Origin: Streptomyces sp. NBC_00376 | GTDB lineage: Bacteria > Actinomycetota > Actinomycetes > Streptomycetales > Streptomycetaceae | DNA: 64,000 bases | Direction of reading: 5' to 3' | Assembly: GCF_036077095.1 (NCBI RefSeq) | Contig: NZ_CP107960.1 | Span: 2,170,001-2,234,000 of the forward strand | Shown: positions 1 to 15,000 of the stretch, piece after piece | Position numbering within the stretch: the first letter of the stretch is position 1 | How the letters are laid out: every line of letters begins with the position of its first letter | Translations under genes and position numbers: made by a program | The notes under the pieces: model-generated | What the model was told of the DNA's origin: nothing | What the model saw: only the letters and a program-made list of their open reading frames with translations | Databases searched by the model: none

Positions 1-3000
1 CGCGGCCCCGTTGGCGAAGGCGCTCCAGATCTCCAGCGCGCTCGCGTCGAAGGACAGCGTCGCGGTCTGGCTGATCACGTCGTCCGCGGTGAAGGCGAGA
101 CGCGGGTCACGGGCCACGCGCAGTACTCCCGCGTGCGGCACCACGATGCCCTTGGGTCGGCCGGTGGAGCCGGAGGTGTAGAAGACGTAGGCGGCGTTGG
201 CCGGTGTGAGCCGGGTCAGCGGCGGGCCGTCGTGGGCCGCCTCGGCCGTCCGGTCCAGCTCCTCCAGGAGGAGCACCGGTACGGGTGCCTCCGCCACCGC
301 GTCCCGGGTGTCGCCCGCGGCCAGCAGTACCCGGAGCCCGGAGTCGGCCATCATGAACGCCAGCCGGTCCGCGGGGTACTCGGGGTCGAGCGGTACGAAG
401 ACCCCGCCCGCCTTGAACACCGCGAGCAGTGTGACGACCGGGGCCGTGCCGCGCGGCAGGCAGACGCCGACCCGGACCTCCGGGCCGACCCCGTGGGCGC
501 GCAGGGCGTGGGCGAGCCTGTCGGCGCGTACGTCCAGTTCCCCGTACGTGAGCCGCTCGCCCTCGCAGACCAGCGCGAGCGCGTCGGGGGTGCGGGTCAC
601 TCGGTCGGCGAAGACCTCGGTCAGCACCGCGCCGGCGGGCCCCTCGGCGCCGTCGGTCCAGCCGCCCACGATCTCGGTGTGTTCGGCAACGGTCAGCCTC
701 GGCACGGCACGCAGCGGCGCCTCCGGGTCGGCGGCCATCGCGCCGAGCAGTTCGAGCAGGTGCGCGGAGAGCCGTCGGATCGTGGCCTCGTCGAACAGGT
801 CCGTGTTGTAGACGATGTTGCTGAGCAGCGCCCCGTCGACCTCTCCGAAGTCGAGGGTGAGGTCGAACTGCGCGGTGGTGGACTTCAGGGCCTGGTCCTG
901 CCAGTCCAGGCCGTTCGCGTCCGGTCCGGCGGGGGCGCCGGAGAGCTTCTCGTGGCTGATCGCCACCTGGACCAGTGGGCTGCGGCTGGGGTCGCGTTCG
1001 GTGACGACGGCGTCGACGACCCGGTCGAAGGGCACTTCGGCGTGGGCGAAGGCGTCCAGGACCGTGCTGCGGACCCGGTCCAGCAGCGCGGTGGTGCTGT
1101 CGCGCTCGTCGATGTGTGTGCGCAGGGCGAGGGTGTTGATGAAGAAGCCGACGACGTCCTTGAGTTCGTCGCGGTCGCGGCCCGAGGTGACGGTGCCGAC
1201 CACCACGTCCTGCTGCCCGCTGTAGCGGGACAGCAGGACCTGGCCGACTGCCGTGAGGCCCATGAACAGGGTTGCGCCGCGGGCCCGGCAGACCTCGGTG
1301 AAGCGGGCGAGCTGTTCGGCCGGGATCACCGTCTGGAAGCTCGCGCCGCGGGTGGTGCGCTCGGCGGGGCGCGGCCGGTCGGTCGGCAGCTCCAGCACCG
1401 GGACGTCGGCGAGCTGTGCCCGCCAGTAGCCCAGCCCGTCCTCCAGCGTCCGCGGGGTCAGCCGCTCACGCTGCCAGACCGCGTAGTCCGCGTACTGGAC
1501 GGGCAGTTCGGCCGGGATCCGGCCTGCGTAGAGCTCGCCGAGCTCACGCTGGATCACCCCGAGGGACCAGCCGTCCATGACGATGTGGTGCATCGAAAGG
1601 ACGATTACGTGGTCCTCGTCGGCGACCCGGATCAGGGTGGGGCGCAGCAGCGGCCCGGTGCGCAGGTCGAAGGGCTCGCCGAGCAGCCGGTGGACGAGAG
1701 CGTCGACCGCGTCGGCGGGGCAGTCCAGCACCGGCAGGTCGACGGGGGCGGGCGGGTGGATCACCTGGACGCCCTGCCCGTCGACGGTGTCGAAGGTGGT
1801 GCGCAGCGACTCGTGCCGGGCCACCAGGGACCTCAGCGCGTCGCGCAGCGCCCCGGTGTCGAGCGGCCCGCGCAGCCGGGCGGCCCGGCCCGAGTTGTAC
1901 TCGGCGCTGGCACTGTCGTGCTCCGCGGCGAACCACATGCGTGCCTGCGGGGAGGAGAGCGGGAGGGCGCCGTCGCGGGGAACCCGCACGATGGCGTCCG
2001 GCCCGGCATCCACGTCCTTCGTGCCCGGGCCGGTGCCGGACGCGGCGCCGACGTGCGGGGCGAGGGCGGCGGCCGTCGGGTGGTCGAACAGCTGCCGTAC
2101 GGAGATCTCCGCGCCGGCCCGGCGCAGCCGCGACACCACCTGGATACTCAGGATGGAGTCGCCGCCCAGCTGGAAGAAGTCGTCCAGGGCGCCGACCCGG
2201 TCCAGGCCGAGCACCTTGCCGAAGACCTCGGCGACCAGCTCCTCCTGCGGGGTGCGCGGGGCGGTGTACCGCTCGCCGACGGCCGACAGGTCCGGTGCGG
2301 GCAGGGCCCTGCGGTCGAGCTTTCCGTTGGCGTTCAGGGGCAGCGCGTCCAGCACGGTCAGGGTCGCGGGGACCATGTACTCGGGCAGTACGCCGGCCAG
2401 CGCGGCCCGTAGTGCGGCCGGGTCCGGGGCCTCACCGCCGGGGACCGGCACGGCGTAGGCGGCGAGCCGCTTCACCCCGGGCTGGTCCTCGCGGGCGATC
2501 ACGGCGGCCTGTGCGACGCCGGGCAGCCGGGTCAGCACGGCCTCGATCTCGGCGGGTTCGATACGGAAGCCGCGGATCTTGACCTGGTCGTCGCCGCGGC
2601 CGGCGTAGTCGAGCACGCCGTCGGACCGCCAGCGCACCACGTCGCCGGTGCGGTAGAGCCGCTCACCGGGGGTGACGGGGTCGGCGACGAACCGCTCGGC
2701 GGTCAGCGCGAACCTGTTGTGGTAGCCGCGGGCAACGCCCTGGCCGCCGATGTACAGCTCGCCCCAGACACCGGCCGGGACGGGCCGCAGCCACGGGTCG
2801 AGGACCCGGAGGGACTTGCCGGCGACGGGGCGCCCGATGGGAACGGATCCGCCGTCGGGGGCCTGTTCGGCGTCGGAGAACCAGCCGGTGGCGTACACCG
2901 TGGCCTCGGTGGGGCCGTAGATGTTCGCGATCACCGCCGCGGGGGCCACCTCGCCGATCCGGTCATGGAGGGCAGTCGGGAATCCTTCGCCCGCGAGCAC

Positions 3001-6000
3001 CACGTGCCCGGCCGAGATGCCGAGGCCGTCCTCGGTGAGGACCGCGCCGAGTGCGGACGGCACCGCCGAGATCAGGCTGCCGGACCAGCCTTCGGGCCGT
3101 TCGGCCAGCTCCAGTACGTCGCGCATCACTTCGAGGACGCCTCCTGCGGCGAGGGTGCCGAAGAGTTCGAAGACCGACACGTCGAAGTTGAGCGAGGTCG
3201 CGAAACAGGTCCGGGCGAAGACGTCCTCGCCGAGCGAAACGGCCCACTGGACCAGCGAGGACATGGCCTGGTGCGAGACCACCACGCCCTTGGGCCGGCC
3301 CGTGGAGCCGGAGGTGTAGATCACATACGCGGCGGCCGCGAGCGGCGGGCGTGGCCACGAGCCGGCCGCCGTGTGGTCGCCGGGCTCCGGGAGCCGGTCC
3401 ACGGCGAGCAGTTCGGCCTCGCCGGCGAACGGCAGCTCCTGGGCGAGGGCGCTCTCGGTGAGCACCAGCGCGATGCCCGAGTCGGTGGCCATGTGGCGCA
3501 GCCGGTCGGCGGGATAGTGCGGGTCCAGCGGCACGTACGCGCTGCCGGACTTGAGCACGGCCAGCACGGCCACGACCAGGTCGGCGGTCCGGGACATCGA
3601 GACGCCGATCCTGGTCTCGGGCCCGGCGCCACGGGCGGCGAGCACCGCGGCGAGCCGGTCGGCGCGCTCGTCCAGGGCCGCGTACGTGAGGACCTGTCCG
3701 CGGTACTCGACGGCGGGCGCGTCGGGCTGTTCGGCGACCCTCGCCCGGAAGAGGTCGAGGAAGGTGGTGTCCGGGTTCGCCGGGCGGGCTGTCGTCCAGG
3801 CAGCCAGCCGGGTGCGCTCCACCGGCGTGAGCCGGGGCAGGGCGGACAGCGGCCGGTCGGGGGCCTCGGTCAGCGCGGCCAGCGTTGCGGACAGATGGGT
3901 CGCCAGGACCTGAACGGTCACCTCGTCGAACAGCTCGGGCCGGTAGGTGATGCGCAGGGCGATCTCGGCGGCGGTGCCGCCCATCGCGACCAGGTGCCGA
4001 CCGGTGTACGCGCTGAGGGTGAGGGGGTAGTTGGTGGCGAGTCCGCCTTCGGTGCCGGTGACGGTGAGGCCGTGCCGGGCGGCGAGCTCGTCGTCGACGG
4101 GGTAGTTCTCGAAGACGAGGAGGCTGTCGAACAGGCCGGTCCCGGCGGGGACTTCGGTGACCGCGTTGATCTGACTGAGGGACAGGTACTCGTGGGCGCG
4201 GGACTCCCACTGTTCGGCCTGGAGCTGCTGGAGCCACTGGACGACCGGGGTGGCGGGGTCGAGGACCGTGCGTACCGGAACCGTGTTGATGAACAGGCCG
4301 ATGACGGAGTCGGCGTCGGCCAGGTCGGCCGGGCGCCCGGACGTGGTGGCACCGAAGACGATGTCGTTCCGGCCCGAGCAGGCGGAGAGCAGCAGCGCCC
4401 AGGCGCCCTGGATCACCGCGTTCACGGTCAGCCGGTGACGGCGTGCGAACTCACCCACGCGGGAGCCCACTTCGGGGTCGACGGCCACGTCGATGCCGTG
4501 CGCGGCCCAGGTCTCCGCGGTCACGGACCGGTCGGTGGGCAGCGGGACGGGAGTGTCGAATCCGGCCAGTACGGTGCGCCAGTGGTCGAGCCCGGCTCCG
4601 GTGTCGCGGGAGCCGAGCCACTCCAGGTAGTCCCGGTAGGGGCGGCGGACCTCGGGGCGACCGCCGGCGTACCGGGTGAAGACGTCCTCCAGCAGGCGCG
4701 GGGTGCTCCAGCCGTCGAGGAGCAGGTGGTGGAAGGTCCACACCACCTGGATCCGGGACCGGCCGAGGCCGGCCAGGGAGATCCGTGTCAGTGGGGCCGC
4801 GTCGAGTGAGATGCCGGCCCGGTCGGCGGCACGGCGCTCGTCGAGGGCGGCGGCACGCTGTTCCTCGTCGAGCCCGCTCCAGTCCGCCGTGTGGACGGGC
4901 ACGTCGACCCGGTGGTGGACGAGGGCGACAGGCTGGTCGACCGATTCCCAGCAGATGGAGACGCGCAGGGCGTCGGAGGCGTTGACGGCCTCCTGCCAGG
5001 CAGCGGCGAGCCGTTGGGGATCGTCGGCACCTTCGAGGACGAAGGACATCTGCTCGACGTACGCCGCATCGCCGGCCGCTTCCAGGGAGTGGAAGAGCAT
5101 GCCCTGCTGCATGGGCGAGAGCGGGTGCACGTCGGCGATGCCACGCCCGGTGCCGACCACCCGGTCCACCGTGGCCTGGTCCCAGGCGACGAGCGGGAAG
5201 TCGGACGGAGTACGACCGCCCGTACCGTCGGTCAGGCAGTACGCCACCGCTTCGGCCAGCGCGTCCCGGTAACGCTCCGCCAACGCGCGTACGGCGTCTG
5301 CGGTGTGCAGCGCGGTCGAGTACTGGAGCTGGATCTCCAGCTCGCCGTCCACGACCCGGCCGACGATGTCGAGCACGTGTGGGCGCTCCTCGCGGGGGCT
5401 GCGGTCGTTGTCGGCGGGCAACAGACCGGCGAATACGTCCGGGTCGCCCATGCCGTCGAAACGGCCGAGGTAGTTGAAGCTGATCTGTGCGGGGTCCGCG
5501 AGGTCGGCGCCGTGCAGATGGCGCAGTGCGCCGAAGCCGATGCCCCGGTCGGGCACGGCCCGCAGCATCTCCTTGGTCGAACGGATCTGCTCCCGCCAGT
5601 CCCCGGACGAACCCAGCGCCACCGGATAGATCGACGTGAACCAGCCCACCGTTCGGGACACATCGGCCCCGATCACGGCCTCCTCGCGGCCATGACCCTC
5701 CACATCCACCAGGATCCGGTCACGACCGGACCACTCCCCCAGCACCCGGCCCAACGCCGCCAGCAGAACATCATTGACCTGCGTACGGAAGACCGACGGA
5801 ACCCGCTGGAGCAACGCCTCGGTCTCCGCCCGGGACAGGGCGACCGACACCATCTGCGCCGACCCCACCGTGTTCACACCACCCCGCACCTCCACCAGAG
5901 GCCCGGCACCCGCGACCACACCGGACCAGTACTCCGCCTGACCCGAGAAATCATGCGCCGCGAGCCTGGCCGTCCACTCCGGGAACGACAGCGACGTCTC

Positions 6001-9000
6001 ATCCAGCACCACATCCTCACCGGCGGCCAACTGCCGGTACGCAACAGCGATGTCCTCCAGCAGAATCCGCCACGACACACCATCCACCACCATGTGATGC
6101 ACGGCGATCAGCAACCGGTCCCCGGAAAGCACCACCCGCACCAACGGACCGCCCTCCAGACGGAACCCCTCCTGAACCACACCCCCGACACCACGCTCCA
6201 CAACAACCCGCACCGGCCCACCGGCACGCTGACACCAGCCCTCCGCAGTCCTGGAGAACCGCACCCACAACCCCTCGTGATGCGACAACACCACCGGGAT
6301 GGCCGCAGACAGGAGTTCCGTGTCCACGCCCTCGGCCAGTCGGATGTCCATCGACATGCCGAAGTGGTCCGGAGCCACCGGGTGCGTCTCCAGGAACCAC
6401 TCCTGGATCGGCGAGAGCACCACCGGGCCCGTGACGGCCGGCCCCGCGTCCACGGCCCCGGCCTCCCGGGCCACCGCCGCGACCCCGGCCACGGTCTGCC
6501 GGACGAGGACATCCTGCGGCGAGACCACCAGACCCGCCCGCCGCAACCGCGACACGACCTGAATACTCAGGATCGAATCGCCACCCAGCTCGAAGAAATT
6601 GTCCAGCACCCCCACCCGGTCGACACCCAACACCTGAGCCCACACCTCGGCCACCACCCGCTCCGCCTCAGTACGCGGAGCGGCATAATCCCGCAACAGC
6701 ACACTCAGGTCGGGCTCCGGCAGAGCCTTCCTGTCGACCTTGCCGTTCGCCGTGACCGGCAGCTCGGCGAGGACCACGCAGATCGCCGGAACCATGTACT
6801 CGGGCAGCGAGCGCCCGACGAACTCCCGCAGCTCGGCGGAGCTCGCGCCCCCGGCCACCACGTACCCGACCAGCCGCTTCACGCCGGGCTGGTCCTCCCG
6901 TACGACGACCACGGCCTGCTCCACCTCGGGGTGGCCCGCCAGCGCGCGCTCGACCTCTCCGAGCTCGATGCGGAAGCCACGCACCTTGACCTGGTCGTCG
7001 GCGCGCCCCGCGAACTCGATGACGCCACCGGGCAGCCACCGCACCACGTCGCCGGTGCGGTACATCCGCTCACCGGGCCCGCCGAACGGCGACGCCACGA
7101 AGCGCTCCGCGGTCAGCCCGTACCTGCCCGCGTAGCCGCGCGCCAGCTGCACGCCGGTGACGTACAGTTCGCCGGCCACACCCTCGGGCACGGGGCGCAG
7201 CCAGGGGTCCAGGACATACAGGCCGGTGTTCCACACGGGCCGGCCGATCGGCACGGTCGCCGTGTCGGGCTCGGCCGGGTGGGAGGTGACGTCGACGGCC
7301 GCCTCGGCGGGCCCGTACAGGTTGTAGAGCTTCGCCTGGGGCAGTACGTCGCGGATCTGGTCGCGCAGGGTGCCCTGCAGCATCTCACCGCCGCTGAACA
7401 CGGTGCGCAGGCCGGTGCAGGCCCTGGTGGCGGGTTCGGCCACCAGGGCGCGCAGCATGGACGGAACGAAGTGGACGGTCGTCACGCCGTGCTCGCGGAT
7501 CATCCCGGCCAGGTACTGCGGGTCACGGTGGCCGTCCGGGCGGGGCAGTACCAGGGCCGCGCCTGCGATCAGCGGTCCGAAGAACTCCCACACGGCGACG
7601 TCGAAGCTCGACGAGGTCTTCTGGAGCACCCGGTCGGCGCCGGTCAGCGGATACACCGACTGCATCCAGAGCAGGCGGTTGGAGATCGACGCGTGGGAGA
7701 CCAGGACGCCCTTCGGGCGGCCGGTGGAGCCGGAGGTGTAGATCATGTACGCCGCGTGCTGCACCAGGGTCTCGATGTGCGGTGCGGTGGCGGGCTGCGC
7801 GGCGGCGTGGCCGGCGCCCGGTGCGAGCACCTCGATGCCGTCGTGCGCCGGGGCCTGTGTGCCGTGGTCGGCGATCAGCAGCCGGGCTCCGGAGTCGCTG
7901 AGCATGTACGCGATCCGGTCGGCCGGGTACTCCGGGTCCACGGGGACGTACGCACCGCCGGCCTTGACGACCGCGAGCAGGCTGACGACGAGGTCGATGC
8001 CGCGGGGCAGGCTGACCGCCACGACGGTGTCGGGGCGTACGCCGTGCTGCTGGAGGAGGTGGGCGAATCTGTTGGCCCGCTCGTCGAGTTCCCGGTAGGT
8101 GAGGACGGTGTCCTCGGTGACGACGGCCGGTGCCTGCGGGGTCAGGGCCGCCTGGGTGGCGAACAGCTCCGGCAGCAGGCGGGGCGGGCAGAACTCGTCC
8201 GTGTCGTTCCACTCCCCGCTGAGGGTTGCGGACTCCTCGGTGCTGAGCAGCGGGATCCGGGCGAGCTGCGGCTCGTCGAGCATGGAGCGGAGCAGGGCGG
8301 CGAGGCGGCCCGCGATGCCCTGGGCCGTGGTGTCGGCGAAAAGGTGGGGGTCGTACGACATGCGCAGCGTCACACCGGGGTCGGTGTCCCCGACGAGGCG
8401 GCCGCCGGTGTAGGCGGTGAGGGAGAGCGGGAAGCTGCTGCCGCCCTCGCCGTAGGTCTCGCGTACGCGCAGCCCGTGCCGGGTGCCCATGTCCTCGTCG
8501 ACGGGGTAGTTCTCGAAGACGAGGAGGCTGTCGAACAGGCCGGTCCCGGCGGGGACTTCGGTGACCGCGTTGATCTGACTGAGGGACAGGTACTCGTGGG
8601 CGCGGGACTCCCACTGTTCGGCCTGGAGCTGCTGGAGCCACTGGACGACCGGGGTGGCGGGGTCGAGGACCGTGCGTACCGGAACCGTGTTGATGAACAG
8701 GCCGATGACGGAGTCGGCGTCGGCCAGGTCGGCCGGGCGCCCGGACGTGGTGGCACCGAAGACGATGTCGTTCCGGCCCGAGCAGGCGGAGAGCAGCAGC
8801 GCCCAGGCGCCCTGGACCACCGCGTTCACGGTCAGCCGGTGACGGCGCGCGAACTCCCCGATCTCGGTGGGCAGGGTGCCGGGCAGCTCGACCTGGAGGT
8901 GCCGGGTGGCCCAGGGCTGGTGCTCGGGCGTCACCGGCCGGTCGGTGGGCAGCGGGACGGGGGTGTCGAATCCGGCCAGTACGGTGCGCCAGTGGTCGAG

Positions 9001-12000
9001 CCCGGCTTCGGTGTTGCGGGAGCCGAGCCATTCCAGGTAGTCCCGGTAGGGGCGGCGGACCTCGGGGCGACCGCCGGCGTAGCGGGTGAAGACGTCCTCC
9101 AGCAGCAGCGGGGTGGACCAGCCGTCGAGCAGGAGGTGGTGGAAGGTGAGGACCACCTGGGCCCGGCCGGCTCCGAGGTCGGCGAGGGACAGGCGCAGCA
9201 GTGGGGCCGCGTCGAGTGAGATGCCGGCCCGGTCGGCGGCACGGCGCTCGTCGAGGGCGGCGGCACGCTGTTCCTCGTCGAGCCCGCTCCAGTCGGCGCG
9301 GTCGATGGGGACGTCGACCCGGTGGTGAAGCAGCGCGACGGGTTCGTCCACCGATTCCCAGCAGATGGAGACGCGCAGGGCGTCGGAGGCGTTGACGGCC
9401 TCCTGCCAGGCAGCGGCGAGCCGGTCGAGGTCGTGCACGCCCTCCAGGACGAAGGACATCTGCTCGACGTACGCCGCATCGCCGGCCGCTTCCAGGGAGT
9501 GGAAGAGCATGCCCTGCTGCATGGGCGAGAGCGGGCGGACGTCGGCGATGCCACGGCCGGTGCCGACCACCCGGTCCACCGTGGCCTGGTCCCAGGCGAC
9601 GAGCGGGAAGTCGGACGGAGTACGACCGCCCGTACCGTCGGTCAGGCAGTACGCCACCGCTTCGGCCAGCGCGTCCCGGTAACGCTCCGCCAACGCCCGC
9701 ATGTGGGCGTGACCGTGGACGGCGCCGGAGTAGTAGAGGTCCACATGGAGGGAGCCGTCCTGCACTCGGGACACCACGTCCAGGAGGTACGGGCGATCCT
9801 CGTCCGGGGCGTGGTCGCCGTCGACCGGGAGCATGCCAGCAAAGACGTCCGGGTCGCTCTCGGCGCCGTAGCGGCCGAGGTAGTTGAAGCTGATCTGTGC
9901 GGGGTCCGCGAGGTCGGCGCCGTGCAGATGGCGCAGTGCGCCGAAGCCGATGCCCCGGTCGGGCACGGCCCGCAGCATCTCCTTGGTCGAACGGATCTGC
10001 TCCCGCCAGTCCCCGGACGAACCCAGCGCCACCGGATAGATCGACGTGAACCAGCCCACCGTTCGGGACACATCGGCCCCGATCACGGCCTCCTCGCGGC
10101 CATGACCCTCCACATCCACCAGGATCCGGTCACGGCCGGACCACTCCCCCAGCACCCGGCCCAACGCCGCCAGCAGAACATCATTGACCTGCGTACGGAA
10201 GACCGACGGAACCCGCTGGAGCAACGCCTCGGTCTCCGCCCGGGACAGGGCGACCGACACCATCTGCGCCGACCCCACCGTGTTCACACCACCCCGCACC
10301 TCCACCAGAGGCCCGGCACCCGCGACCACACCGGACCAGTACTCCGCCTGACCCGAGAAATCATGCGCCGCGAGCCTGGCCGTCCACTCCGGGAACGACA
10401 GCGACGTCTCATCCAGCACCACATCCTCACCGGCGGCCAACTGCCGGTACGCAACAGCGATGTCCTCCAGCAGAATCCGCCACGACACACCATCCACCAC
10501 CATGTGATGCACGGCGATCAGTAACCGGTCCCCGGAAAGCACCACCCGCACCAACGGACCGCCCTCCAGACGGAACCCCTCCTGAACCACACCCCCGACA
10601 CCACGCTCCACAACAACCCGCACCGGCCCACCGGCACGCTGACGCCAGCCCTCCGCAGTCCTGGAGAACCGCACCCACAACCCCTCGTGATGCGACAACA
10701 CCACCGGAACCGCCCGCGCGAGCACCTCCTCGTCGACCCCGCCGGCCAACCTCACATGCATCGACATCCCGAAATGGTCCGGAGCCACCGGGTGTGTCTC
10801 CAGGAACCACTCCTGCACCGGCGACAACATCACCGGTCCCTCGACCGTGCCGGTCGTCCCTGCGCCGTCCTGGACCTCGGCCTCCCGGGCCGCCGCCGCG
10901 ACCCCGGCGACCGTCTGCCGGACGAGGACATCCTGCGGCGAGACCACCAGACCCGCCCGCCGCAACCGCGACACGACCTGAATACTCAGGATCGAATCGC
11001 CACCCAGCTCGAAGAAATTGTCCAGCACCCCCACCCGGTCAACACCCAACACCTGAGCCCACACCTCGGCCACCACCCGCTCCGCCTCAGTACGCGGAGC
11101 GGCATAATCCCGCAACAGCACACTCCGGTCGGGCTCCGGCAGGGCCCTCCTGTCGACCTTGCCGTTGGCGGTCAGCGGGAAGGTGCCCACGACCACGAAG
11201 GCGGTCGGAATCATGTAGTCCGGCAGGGACTTGGCGACGAACTCACGCATCCCGGCATGATCGACCCGGTCACCCACCACATAGCCGACCAGCCGCTTGG
11301 CCCCGTTGCGCCCCTCCCGAACCGTCACCACGGCCTGAGTGACATCAGGATGCGCGGCCAGCGCCGACTCGATCTCACCGATCTCGATCCGGAAACCACG
11401 CACCTTGACCTGATGGTCGGTACGGCCGACGAACCCGAGCTGCCCGTCCGGCAGCCACCTCACCACGTCGCCGGTGCGGTACATCCGCTCACCGGGCCCG
11501 CCGAACGGCGACGCCACGAAGCGCTCCGCGGTCAGCCCGAAGCGTCGTACGTATCCGCGGGCCACTCCGGGTCCGGCGATGTAGAGCTCGCCCGCGACCC
11601 CGACCGGCACCGGGCGCAGCCGCGTGTCCAGGACGTACAGCCGTGCGCCCGCGACGGGGCGGCCGATGGGGACGCCGTCGGCGCCGAAGTCGCGTACGGG
11701 GTCACCTGCGGTGACGGTCACCGTGGTCTCGGTCGGGCCGTAGACGTTGCGCAGGGTCCGGCCGGGTGCCCAGCGGGCGAGGAACTCCGCCGACATGGCC
11801 TCGCCACCGACCAACAGGCCGCGCAGTTCGGGCAGTTCCATGTCCGGCACGCTCTGCAGGGCGGCCGGCGGGATCTCCAGGTGGGTGATCCGCCCCTCGC
11901 GCAGGACCCGGCCGAGCGCCTCGCCGGCCAGCGGGCCGGGCTCGGGCAGCACCAAGGTCGCTCCCGCGTGCCACGCGGAGAGTACGTCGGCCATCGCCAC

Positions 12001-15000
12001 GTCGAAGTTGGGCGAGACGGCCTGGAGAAGCCGGGAGCCGATGGTCAGCCCGAGCGCGCGCTGGTGGGCGGCGGCCATCCCGGCCAGGCCGCGGTGGGGG
12101 ACGAGGACGCCCTTGGGGCGGCCGGTGGAACCGGAGGTGTAGATCATGTACGCGCCGGCGTCCGGGGTGGACGGGGCGGGCAGCTTCGCCGCCGCGGCCG
12201 GGAGTTCACCGTCCACCCGCAGGACGGGTACGTCGGCTTCCGGAACGCGGTCCAGGGTGGCGCCGTCGGTGAGGATCAGTGCCATGCCCGCGTCGGCGGC
12301 CATGAAACCGAGCCGGTCGGCGGGGTACTGGGGGTCCAGGGGCATGTAGACGCCGCCCGCCCTGGCGACCGCGAGCAGTGCGGTCAGCCAGCGCACCCCA
12401 CGCGGCAGGCACACGCCGACCACGTCGTCGGTGCCCACCCCCAGGTCGAGCAGGGCGTGGGCGAGGCGGTCGGCACGGGCACCCAGCTCGGCGTAACTGA
12501 GGGCGAGTTCGCCCTCGACGACGGCGGTCTGCCGCGGGTCGCGGGCCAGCTGGGCGTCGAAGAGTCCGGCCATGCCGAGGACGTCGGCCGGCTCTGTGTC
12601 CGGGGCGTTCCACTCGTCCAGGATCAGGGTCCGCTCGTGGGCGGTCAGCGTGGGCACGGCCGCCGCGACGGGCCGTGCCACGGCCTCGGGCTCGGCCCAC
12701 TCGGCGAGGACCATGAACACGTGGTCGGCGATGCGGTCCACGGTGGCCGCGTCGAACAGGTCGGTGTTGTAGTTGACCAGGCCGCCGAGCTCGCCGCCGT
12801 TCTCCTCGAAGGCGATCAGCAGGTCGAACTGGGCGGCGTCGGTGTCGAGGGGGTGTTCGCTCCAGCGCAGGCCGCCGAAGTCGCCGAGTCCGCCGGGCAT
12901 GCTCTGCAGCAGCACCATGGCCTGTACAAGGGGGCTGCGGGAGGCGTCACGCTCGGAGACCACGGCGTCGACGACCCGGTCGAAGGGCACGGCGGCGTGG
13001 GCGAAGGCGTCCAGGACGGTCTCACGGACGGAGGCGAGCAGTTCGGCACCGGTCGCGGCCTCGTCGATACGGGTCCGCAGGGCGAGCGTGTTGACGAAGA
13101 ACCCGACCTGGCTCTCCAGCTCCCATTGGCTGCGGCCGGAGTCCGCGGTGCCGACAACCACGTCGTGCTGGCCACTGTGCCGGGACAGCACCAGTTGAAC
13201 GGCCGCGACCAGGCCCATGAAGAGGGTGACGCCCCGCTCCTCGCACGTCCGGCTGAAGCGGGCCAGGGTGTCGGCCGGGACGACGAACCGGCGGTTGGCA
13301 CCGTTCGAGGTGCGGACGGCGGGGCGGGGCCGGTCGGTGGGCAGGTCGAGGACGGGGGCGCCGGCCAGCTGCTCACGCCAGTAGGCCAGACCCTCGTCGA
13401 GGACCGGACCGGTCAGCGTCCTGCGCTGCCAGACGGCGTAGTCGGCGTACTGGATGGGGAGTTCGGCCGGGATGCGGCCCGCGTACAGCTCACCGAGCTC
13501 GCGCAGCAGGACGCCCATGGACCAGCCGTCGGTGACGATGTGGTGCATCGACAGGACCAGAAGGTGCTCGTCCTCGGCCGTCCTGAGCAGCAGTGGACGC
13601 AGCAGCGGCCCGGTACTCAGGTCGAAGGGGGTGCCCTGGTGGCCCCGGACGGTGCGGTCGACGTCCTCGGGTGCGCAGTCGGCGGCGGTCAGGATGACGG
13701 GGGTGGCGGGGTGGATGACCTGGACGCCCTGCCCGTCGACGGTCGCGAAGGTCGTACGAAGGGACTCGTGCCGCACGACAAGAGCACCGAGAGCCGACTC
13801 AAGTGCTGTCACGTCCAACGGACCCCGGATCCGCACAGCACCACCGGTGTTGTACTCGGTCCCCTCCGGATCGATCTCCGCGGCGAACCAGACCCGAGCC
13901 TGCGCGAACGACAACGGCACAACCCCACCACGCCCCACAGGCACCAGACCCACCCCACCGGAAACCTGATCACCAACCTGATCGTCAGCCACCCCGGCCG
14001 CAGCGGCAACACCCTCCGCAGTACGACAGTCGAACAACACCCGGACCGGAACCACCACACCCGCACGACGCAACCGCGACACAACCTGAACCGCACGAAT
14101 GGAATCACCACCCAACCCGAAGAAATCATCACGCACACCCACCCGCTCCAACCCCAGCACCTCCGCGAACACCCCAACCACAACCCCCTCACGCACACCA
14201 CGCGGAGCCACATACTCCCCACCACACAACAACACCGGATCAGGCTCCGGCAACGCCCGACGATCCACCTTCCCGTTCGCCGTCAACGGCAGACCATCCA
14301 CCACCACACACACCGACGGAACCATGTAATCCGGCAACACCCCCGCAAGAAACCCCCGCAACACCGACCCATCAACACCAACACCAGCCCCAGCCCCAGC
14401 CCCAACACGAGCCCCGGCCCCGGTCTCGGCCCCGGCCCCGGACTCCACCACCGCATAAGCAACCAACCGCTTCACACCACCCGCATCACCCCGCACAACA
14501 ACCACCGCACGCGAAACCCCCGGGAACCCCGCGAGAACCTCCTCCACCTCCCCCAACTCCACCCGGAAACCACGCACCTTCACCTGGTCATCCACCCGAC
14601 CCACAAAATCCAGCACACCCTCAGCCGTCCACCGCACCAGATCACCCGTCCGGTACATCCGCTCACCCGAACCCCCCGGCAACGCAACAAACCGCCCCGC
14701 CGTCATCCCAGCCCGGCCCCCATACCCATGCGCCAACCCAATACCCGACACATACAACTCACCCTCAACACCCACACCCACAGGACACAACCGCTCATCA
14801 AGCACCCACACCCCCGTATCCAGCGCCGCACCACCCAAGAACACCGACCCCTCGACCACATGCGAAGTCGCCATGATCGAAACCTCCGTCGGCCCGTACA
14901 CATTCACCAGCCGAACACCCGGCACCTCGTCCAACACCCGCCGACAATGACGGGACGAAAGCGCATCACCACCCGCCATCACCACACGCACACCACCAAG

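Noticed and set aside
2963..4237. Minus-strand frame of 424 codons inside the NRPS
   Set aside because: Another phase of the same gene; the product is Arg/Pro-rich and lacks motifs.
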